Assembly: GCA_002320245.1 (NCBI GenBank)
Contig: DCKD01000011.1
Coordinates: 2,273-9,087 of the forward strand
Direction: 5' to 3'
From: Lachnospiraceae bacterium UBA1683
GTDB lineage: Bacteria; Bacillota; Clostridia; Lachnospirales; Lachnospiraceae
Length of the DNA stretch: 6,815 nucleotides
Shown here: positions 1 to 4,325 of the stretch, one piece after another
How positions within the stretch are numbered: position 1 is the first letter of the stretch
How the letters are laid out: the number at the start of each line of letters is the position of its first letter
Translations under genes and position numbers: made by a program
The notes under the pieces: model-generated
What the model was told of the DNA's origin: nothing
The model's database searches: none
What the model saw: the letters and a program-made list of their open reading frames with translations, nothing else

Positions 1-64
1 CTGCTATCCGTTATCTGTAATCTGTTATCCGTTATCTGGAATACTGTTATCTGTTATCTGTAAT
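1..64. repeat. Three tandem units of a 21-22 bp repeat
   Basis: Three consecutive units start at 1, 22 and 44, with lengths 21, 22 and 21 bp. Each has the form CTGYTATCYGTTATCTG followed by TAAT or GAATA. Inside each unit the half TGTTATC / CGTTATC is itself repeated, giving a nested period of about 9-10 bp. The array may continue to the left of the window. It encodes nothing obvious and has no hairpin symmetry. It is probably a slippage-generated intergenic repeat; a role in regulating the downstream promoter cannot be judged. Confidence 0.8.
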
Positions 65-108
65 GCATAACAAAAAGGACAATATATAAGAAAATATGTA
101 AAATATAA

Positions 109-137
109 TTGACAAAATGCTTTTGTGGATGTATGAT
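109..137 (+). promoter_or_regulatory. Sigma-A type promoter upstream of the membrane protein/XRE/ABC cluster
   Basis: A perfect -35 box TTGACA (109-114) is followed by exactly 17 bp and a -10 box TATGAT (132-137, five of six consensus bases). The region upstream is A/T rich, as in strong Gram-positive promoters. Transcription would start near 144, giving a leader of about 200 nt before the gene at 342. This is the best promoter on the plus strand and probably drives the whole operon to 3409, since no comparable promoter was seen between those genes. Confidence 0.7.
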
Positions 138-257
138 GCAATTAAAGAGGTACTTATAAGAGGTGAGAACCAATCCACGGTATCTAAAACAAGCATAGCC
201 GGACCGATAGAAAAGGTAAAAAAAGCTATGACAGATATAGCAGCAGGAGGTGTCTAA
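129..257 (+). CDS. Possible 42-residue small protein or gene remnant (doubtful)
   Basis: An open frame of 42 codons runs from ATG 129 to TAA 255-257. It can be extended to an in-frame ATG at 117; the nearest upstream stop is at 99-101. The predicted peptide starts MYDAIKEVL and ends KKAMTDIAAGGV, with a plausible amphipathic, Lys-rich C-terminal helix. I do not recognise the family. Against it: neither ATG has a Shine-Dalgarno sequence, and the promoter at 109-137 overlaps the start, so its transcript (start near 144) would lack the initiation codon. It is either a tail of an eroded gene or chance coding. Confidence 0.2.
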   Translation: MYDAIKEVLIRGENQSTVSKTSIAGPIEKVKKAMTDIAAGGV

Positions 258-341
258 AGGGAAGCTGAAAAGGGGGTATTAAAATAAAAACAAAAATAAT
301 ACCAAGTCAATAAACATTTTGCCGGAAAGGAAGGTACGAAT
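138..341 (+). other. Long 5' leader with no recognised riboswitch
   Basis: About 200 nt separate the promoter from the first confident gene. It holds a strong but orphan Shine-Dalgarno-like AGGAGGTG (245-252) with no sensible start codon 5-12 nt downstream. It also holds a weak inverted repeat GGTATTA (275-281) / TAATACC (297-303) around an A-rich loop, which has no T-tract and is not a terminator. I could not match it to a known riboswitch or T-box. The working ribosome binding site for the next gene, AAGGAAGG (327-334), lies at its end. Confidence 0.4.
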
Positions 342-872
342 ATGGATTACAGTCTTGAATATGTATTAGGGTTGATATGCGGAGGTTTAATTGGAGTCGT
401 GATTTTATTATTTTTTCGTAAATGGACGAGGAGAGATCATTCCAACCACTGTAAGTATGACGAGCGGCAGCAATTGGTGCGCGGATGTGGATACAAGTGG
501 GGCTTCTTTACCTTTGTGATGTGTGATGCATTGTATGGGATTGTCTGTTGTTTAGCAGAAATAAAATATGTAGAAACACAGTTGGCAATGTTTTTTATCG
601 TTTTATTTGGAGTAGCAGTATATGTGGGATATTGCATCTGGCATGAAGGATATTTTGCACTGAATGAAGACCGACGCCGTGTAATGATTGCATTTGCACT
701 GATTGCAATTTTTAATTTTGCTATATTCGGAATGGATGTAATGCATGGTGAGGTAGTGAAGAATGGTGTTTTGCAGGGAAGCTGTATGAATCTGGGATGC
801 GGACTGTTATTTGTATTTATTTTCCTTGTCGTTTTGGCAAAGATGATTCAGAGCCGGGGAGAGAAAGAGTGA
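342..872 (+). CDS. Five-helix membrane protein of the YDERQ type, partner of the adjacent XRE regulator
   Basis: This 176-residue integral membrane protein has five predicted helices at about 6-25, 52-72, 80-101, 112-131 and 150-167. A short cytoplasmic loop after helix 1 carries YDERQQLVRGCGYKWGF (39-55), and EGYFALNED follows helix 3 (102-110). Small Bacillota membrane proteins with a YDERQ...RG.G.K motif and a .YF.LNE motif are commonly encoded next to short XRE regulators, which matches this context; their function is not established. The start is supported by AAGGAAGG seven nt upstream. The stop lies only four nt before the XRE start, so the two are co-transcribed. A role in sensing the membrane or holding the regulator is inference. 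Five cysteines lie in or beside the predicted helices. Confidence 0.85.
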   Translation: MDYSLEYVLGLICGGLIGVVILLFFRKWTRRDHSNHCKYDERQQLVRGCGYKWGFFTFVMCDALYGIVCCLAEIKYVETQLAMFFIVLFGVAVYVGYCIWHEGYFALNEDRRRVMIAFALIAIFNFAIFGMDVMHGEVVKNGVLQGSCMNLGCGLLFVFIFLVVLAKMIQSRGEKE

Positions 873-876
873 GTGT

Positions 877-1071
877 ATGAAGAACCTGAAATTAAAGGCT
901 GCGCGGGCTGCGATGGATTACTCACAGCAGGAACTGGCAGACCGGGTGGGGGTATCCCGGCAGACTATCAGTGCCATTGAGAAGGGTGATTATAACCCGT
1001 CCATCCGGCTATGCATTGCTATCTGTAAGGAAGTAGGAAAGACGCTGGACGAATTATTTTGGGAAGAATGA
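877..1071 (+). CDS. Small XRE/Cro-CI family transcriptional regulator
   Basis: This 64-residue protein is a single helix-turn-helix domain. The first HTH helix is QQELADRVG (17-25) and the recognition helix is SRQTISAIEKG (27-37). It is followed by the family-typical Y.PS sequence (39-42), then LCIAICKEVGKTLDELF and no effector domain. It resembles the compact YozG-like regulators of Bacillota, which are often paired with a membrane protein, as here. It starts four nt after the preceding stop with a G-rich sequence (856-863) as a loose ribosome binding site. It probably binds DNA as a dimer and controls this operon, including the ABC exporter; the operator is not identified. A 39-codon frame overlaps its stop as ATGA (1068-1071). 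Confidence 0.95.
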   Translation: MKNLKLKAARAAMDYSQQELADRVGVSRQTISAIEKGDYNPSIRLCIAICKEVGKTLDELFWEE

Positions 1072-1187
1072 AAAATCGGATGAGTTGTCCAGGGAAAGTT
1101 GAGGAAAAACATCGGATTAAATGTCCACAGAAGGCTGAGGAAAGACATCGGATTGAATGTCCACAGAAAGCTGAAGAAAGATATTGA
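1068..1187 (+). CDS. Possible translationally coupled 39-residue peptide made of 12-residue repeats (doubtful)
   Basis: An ATG at 1068 overlaps the XRE stop as ATGA and opens a 39-codon frame ending at TGA 1185-1187. The peptide is built from a 12-residue unit of the form CP(Q/G)K(A/V)EE(R/K)HRI(E/K), occurring about two and a half times, with conserved Cys-Pro at the head of each copy. It is charged and probably helical. Two of the four base differences between the last two DNA units are silent in this frame, weak support for translation. The frame stays in register with the ABC ATPase, separated by the TGA alone. GGGAAG (1061-1066) is too close to act as a normal ribosome binding site, so expression would rely on coupling. 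It may simply be a repeat array without stops. Confidence 0.27.
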   Translation: MKNRMSCPGKVEEKHRIKCPQKAEERHRIECPQKAEERY

Positions 1188-1223
1188 ATTCGCTGTTATG
1201 GAAGAAATGAAAATGAAAGGATT
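1080..1223 (+). repeat. Four 36-bp tandem repeats leading into the ABC ATPase start
   Basis: Units start at 1080, 1116, 1152 and 1188, each exactly 36 bp, and the next phase position is the ATG at 1224. The middle two differ at only four positions (shared TGTCCACAGAA and GCTGA motifs). The first is more diverged, and the fourth is recognisable mainly by its purine-rich second half. Every unit begins with ATG or ATT and is purine-rich. Direct abutment with no unique spacers excludes a CRISPR array. The array fills nearly all of the 164-bp gap between the XRE gene and the ABC gene. Confidence 0.85.
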
Positions 1224-1235
1224 ATGGAGGGCGTT

Positions 1236-2174
1236 ATGAAACTGGAACTGAGAAACATACAGAAAAAATTTGGCGAAAAGGAAGTGCTCACAGGTATTTC
1301 CTTTACGGCAGAGGGCGGCAAGGCATTTGGCCTGCTTGGCAGGAATGGGGCAGGAAAGACGACGACTATCCGCATTCTGATGGATGTATTTCCTGCGGAT
1401 AATGGGGAAGTGCTGCTTGATGGAAAAGCGATTCAATATGGAAAAGTGCCGATTGGTTATTTGCCGGAGGAGAGAGGGTTATACCCGAAGAAACCAATCA
1501 TGGACCAACTGATATATTTTGCAAGGTTGAAAGGAATGAATCATAAAGAGGCAGTTAAATCTATCGATTACTGGCTGGAGCGGCTTGGAATGGCTGAATA
1601 TAGAAACAAGCGGTTGGATACACTTTCCAAGGGAAATCAGCAGAAGATTCAGTTGATTACCGCGCTTGCGCATCGTCCGCAAATTGTCATTCTTGATGAA
1701 CCGTTTTCGGGATTGGATCCGGTGAATGCAATGCTGCTGAAGGATGTTGTAAAGGAGCAGATTGCGGAGGGGAAAATTGTTTTATTCTCCAGCCATCAGA
1801 TGAATTATATTGAAGAATTCTGTGATCAGATTGCAATTTTGAATAATGGGAAAATTGTGCTGCAGGGGGAGCTGAACGACATTAAGAAAAACTACGTCCG
1901 GGACCGGCTGGTGGTGCGATCGGAAGACGAAGAGCGGATTATGAGGGAACTGGGGGCATGCTGTTCCGAGAATGAGGAGGGCGGTCTTATTATTCAGCTC
2001 CCTTCGGCAAATGATAAACAGAGGATGATGAGAACTCTGGCAAATACATATGATATTGATGAGGTAAAAGTATTAGAGCCATCGTTGAATGATATTTTTG
2101 TGCAATATGCGGAAAATTCACATACGAATAATCAGGCTGTGGGAGTGATGGGAAAAGGAGAGGGAAGACAATGA
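1236..2174 (+). CDS. ABC transporter ATP-binding protein, NatA/YhaQ-type exporter
   Basis: This 312-residue cytoplasmic ATPase powers the permease encoded next. Visible motifs: Walker A GRNGAGKTT (35-43), the Q-loop region variant GYLPEERGLYPK (74-85), signature LSKGNQQK (130-137), Walker B IVILDE (150-155), D-loop SGLD (158-161) and switch His187 in SSHQM. The EERGLYPK and LSKGNQQK variants mark the NatA/YhaQ group, known for Na+ or drug/peptide efflux. The C-terminal extension ends in PSLNDIFVQ, typical of this group. I chose ATG 1236 because GGAGG (1226-1230) lies five nt upstream; an in-frame ATG at 1224 would contain that site within its own coding sequence. The stop overlaps the permease start as ATGA (2171-2174). 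A 13-codon frame from ATG 1198 ends at TGA 1237-1239, overlapping this start. The transported substrate is unknown. Confidence 0.96.
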   Translation: MKLELRNIQKKFGEKEVLTGISFTAEGGKAFGLLGRNGAGKTTTIRILMDVFPADNGEVLLDGKAIQYGKVPIGYLPEERGLYPKKPIMDQLIYFARLKGMNHKEAVKSIDYWLERLGMAEYRNKRLDTLSKGNQQKIQLITALAHRPQIVILDEPFSGLDPVNAMLLKDVVKEQIAEGKIVLFSSHQMNYIEEFCDQIAILNNGKIVLQGELNDIKKNYVRDRLVVRSEDEERIMRELGACCSENEEGGLIIQLPSANDKQRMMRTLANTYDIDEVKVLEPSLNDIFVQYAENSHTNNQAVGVMGKGEGRQ

Positions 2175-3409
2175 AGCAGTTTGGAACTATTTTAAAATTT
2201 GAGTTGAAGAATTATTTTAAAAATAAAATATTTGTTGGTATCACGGTATTTCTTGTGCTCCTGATTGCGGGAGTTATGTTTTTTCCCAGAATTTCGGGAA
2301 TGTTTCATCGGGATGGTGTGTCGGAGTCAAAAGAACGTCCTGTGATGCTGGTTTTTGCGGACAGAACGGAAGATATGGACGTCATTCGGCAGTCTTTTAC
2401 AGCCTCATTCCCAGGGTATGATGTACGCACTGGAGAAACTGATTTGACGCAGGCAAGGGAGCAGATTACATCCGGTGACGTGGAATGTGCTTTCGTTATT
2501 ACCGGACCGACTTCTTATGAGTATTATGTGGACAATTTGTCGATGTACGATTCCAAGACTATGACTGCCGATGAGGTACTGCAGAATTTGTATCGGATGA
2601 ATGCGATGGTTGGCAGCGGCATTTCACAGGAGGATGCGCAGCAGATACTTTCTGCACAGATTACACATCAGACAAAGAATCTCGGGAAAAATCAGGCACA
2701 GAATTTCTTTTACACGTACGTTATGATTTTTGCACTGTATATGGTCATTATGCTGTATGGACAGATGGTGGCAACGAATGTGGCGACAGAGAAAAGCTCC
2801 CGGGCGATGGAAGTGCTGATTACAAGTGCAAAACCTGTCAGTATGATGTTTGGAAAGGTGATTGCATCCTGTCTTGCAGGACTGATTCAACTGGTTGCTG
2901 TGTTTGGCTCTGCATACCTGTTCTTCAATATGAATCGAACATATTGGGATGGAAGCGGAATCATTTCTTCTATTTTTGATATGCCGTTAGATTTGCTCGT
3001 ATATATGTTGGTTTTCTTTGTCCTTGGATTCTTTATCTATGCATTCCTGTATGGTGCAATTGGATCAACGGCATCTAAGCTGGAGGATATTAACACGTCG
3101 GTAATGCCATTGACCATGCTGTTTATTATTGCATTTATGGTGGTAATTTTTTCCATGACAAACGGTTCGGTGGACAATCTCGCGATGCGTATTTGTTCGT
3201 ATATTCCGTTTACATCTCCGATTGCGATGTTTACGCGGATTGCAATGAGTACGGTTCCGTTCTATGAGATTGCGCTGTCAATTTGTATCCTGATTGTATC
3301 CGTGGTCGGAGTAGGTGTGCTCTCAGCAAAGATTTACCGGGTAGGCGTCCTGCTTTATGGGACAACACCAAAAATCGGGGCGGTCCTGAAGGCGGTCCGC
3401 AGAGGATAG
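2171..3409 (+). CDS. ABC-2 type transporter permease, NatB/YhaP-like
   Basis: This 412-residue membrane subunit pairs with the ATPase upstream, with which it shares a 4-nt ATGA overlap. The layout is typical of NatB/YhaP-like ABC-2 permeases: a cytoplasmic start with a basic KNYFKNK stretch, helix 1 at about 20-38, and a large extracytoplasmic domain at about 40-178. Five further helices follow at about 179-200, 228-252, 274-297, 311-329 and 365-387. The cytoplasmic loop EKSSRAMEVLITSAKP (207-222) is the conserved coupling segment of these permeases, expected to contact the ATPase. AAGGAG (2155-2160) precedes the start. Na+ extrusion, antimicrobial peptide resistance or lipid/peptide export are all possible. 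No terminator is visible right after the stop. Confidence 0.95.
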   Translation: MKQFGTILKFELKNYFKNKIFVGITVFLVLLIAGVMFFPRISGMFHRDGVSESKERPVMLVFADRTEDMDVIRQSFTASFPGYDVRTGETDLTQAREQITSGDVECAFVITGPTSYEYYVDNLSMYDSKTMTADEVLQNLYRMNAMVGSGISQEDAQQILSAQITHQTKNLGKNQAQNFFYTYVMIFALYMVIMLYGQMVATNVATEKSSRAMEVLITSAKPVSMMFGKVIASCLAGLIQLVAVFGSAYLFFNMNRTYWDGSGIISSIFDMPLDLLVYMLVFFVLGFFIYAFLYGAIGSTASKLEDINTSVMPLTMLFIIAFMVVIFSMTNGSVDNLAMRICSYIPFTSPIAMFTRIAMSTVPFYEIALSICILIVSVVGVGVLSAKIYRVGVLLYGTTPKIGAVLKAVRRG

Positions 3410-3423
3410 TGTCGTGTATTGTG

Positions 3424-3682
3424 ATGGAATCCGGGCAAAATCAGTATGCGGAAATGACAATAGAAGTAGATGGCTGAGAAGATAGCTAGAATCAGGATGG
3501 AAATAGACCCTTAAGAAGATAGGGGAGAAATTGGGAAAGAAAAAGACAGCAGGGAAGGTAGTACGGAAACTATGAAAGAAGACTGCTAAGAAGGTAGTGT
3601 AGAAGTCAGGAAAGAAGACTGCTAAGAAAGTAGTGTAGAAGTCAGGAAAGGAAAAGACGGCGGGAAAGTTAGAGTAGAAATT
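3424..3682 (+). repeat. Degenerate 36-43 bp repeat array ending at the cyclo-ligase start codon
   Basis: Aligning on an ATG-like triplet, units begin at 3454, 3497, 3533, 3572, 3608 and 3644, and the next is the gene's ATG at 3683; spacings are 43, 36, 39, 36, 36 and 39 bp. Units at 3572 and 3608 are almost identical (shared GAAAGAAGACTGCTAAGAA). The triplet is ATG at 3454, 3497 and 3572, GGG at 3533, and AGG at 3608 and 3644. The segment from 3424 shares GGGCAAAA and TGCGGAA in order with the start of the coding region (3698-3720). All three plus-strand frames are stopped within the typical unit, so this is not a gene. No clear promoter or terminator was seen, and the gap otherwise appears empty. 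Confidence 0.75.
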
Positions 3683-4255
3683 ATGATAGAGATAGACGGG
3701 CAAAAGGAAACTTTGCGGAAAAAAGCAAAAGAGAAAGTGGCGATGCTGCCAGAAGAATACTGCACACGTGCGGATGAACAGATATTCCGGTATGCAGTTT
3801 CCCTGCCGGAATATCAAGATGCAGAAACTATTTTCTGCTATGTGGGAACCAAAAGAGAAATCAATACGATGCTGATAATCCAGAATGCATGGAAGTCCGG
3901 AAAAAAACTTGGGGTTCCGAAGTGTATTGCCAAAGGAATTATGGAAGTATACGAAATCAAGTGTCCGGATGATTTACAAAATGGTGCCTATGGGATATTG
4001 GAACCGAAAAAAGGCTGTACGTGTATCGAGCCAGAGGAAATTGATTTGGCATTTGTACCATGCGTGACCTGTAGTAAAGATGGAAGGCGTCTGGGATACG
4101 GCGGCGGATTTTACGACCGTTATTTGGAGTGGGCAGATTTTCCCAAGGCGGCACTGTGCAGGAGCGCCATCATGGAAGACGTGATTCCCACAGATGTACA
4201 CGATTTGAGGATGGATATGGTAATCTCGGAGGAAGGGATATTCCGGGTAGAGTGA
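3683..4255 (+). CDS. 5-formyltetrahydrofolate cyclo-ligase (methenyl-THF synthetase)
   Basis: This 190-residue cytoplasmic enzyme is of normal family length. It is the counterpart of E. coli YgfA/FAU and B. subtilis YqgN, which convert 5-formyl-THF and ATP to 5,10-methenyl-THF, returning folate to the one-carbon pool. Evidence: N-terminal KETLRKKAKEKV (8-19), the substrate-site block FCYVGTKREINT (51-62), YGILEP (103-108), the nucleotide-binding signature GRRLGYGGGFYDRYL (134-148) and PTDVHD near the C-terminus. The usual VPG.AFD before the glycine-rich loop reads VPCVTCSKDG here, probably lineage variation. ATG 3683 places KETLR where family alignments expect it, but its Shine-Dalgarno is poor. 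A TTG at 3713 behind AAAGGA is a less likely start. The upstream repeats resemble copies of this 5' end. It converges on the GH3 gene. Confidence 0.95.
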   Translation: MIEIDGQKETLRKKAKEKVAMLPEEYCTRADEQIFRYAVSLPEYQDAETIFCYVGTKREINTMLIIQNAWKSGKKLGVPKCIAKGIMEVYEIKCPDDLQNGAYGILEPKKGCTCIEPEEIDLAFVPCVTCSKDGRRLGYGGGFYDRYLEWADFPKAALCRSAIMEDVIPTDVHDLRMDMVISEEGIFRVE

Positions 4256-4274
4256 AAAGGGACAGGGTGAAGTT

Positions 4275-4325
4275 CATTTGGGGACGTAGTAAACTGCAAG
4301 TTTACTACGTCCCCAAATGGGTTTT
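4275..4325. terminator. Perfect 21-bp palindrome between convergent genes; bidirectional terminator or REP-like element
   Basis: Arms 4275-4295 and 4299-4319 are perfectly complementary over 21 bp around a 3-nt GCA loop, and two G-T pairs could extend the stem. The arms include GGGGACGTAGTAAAC and its complement. It lies 19 nt after the cyclo-ligase stop and 4 nt beyond the GH3 stop, so it can end transcripts from both sides. The T-tract is only TTTT (4322-4325) on the plus side and there is none on the minus side, so it is atypical as an intrinsic terminator. A dispersed REP-type palindrome is an alternative. Confidence 0.75.

Noticed and set aside
275..303. Hairpin GGTATTA/TAATACC as terminator or attenuator
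   Set aside because: Only seven mostly A-T pairs around a 15-nt loop, with no following T-tract.
1080..1223. CRISPR array, suggested by regular 36-bp repeats
   Set aside because: The units abut with no unique spacers, they are not palindromic, and no cas gene is present. The same holds for 3424-3682.
990..1436. 148-codon minus-strand frame with a repeated FLSLLWTFNPM-type motif
   Set aside because: It lies antisense across the XRE and ABC genes; its regularity is only the complement of the 36-bp repeats, and no ribosome binding site was seen.
3283..3477. 64-codon plus-strand frame at the permease end
   Set aside because: Most of it is an alternative frame of the permease; the remainder is part of the degenerate repeat region.
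3518..3667. Lysine-rich KKTAKKVV-like reading of the repeats, resembling a histone-H1-like tail
   Set aside because: The frame is interrupted by TAG or TGA in nearly every unit, so no such protein can be made without stop suppression, for which there is no evidence.
3323..3817. 164-codon minus-strand frame with FLAVFFPDFYTT repeats
   Set aside because: It is antisense to the permease end and cyclo-ligase start. It stays open because the repeat length is mostly a multiple of three with one stop-free frame; the Phe/Pro-rich product looks like no real protein.
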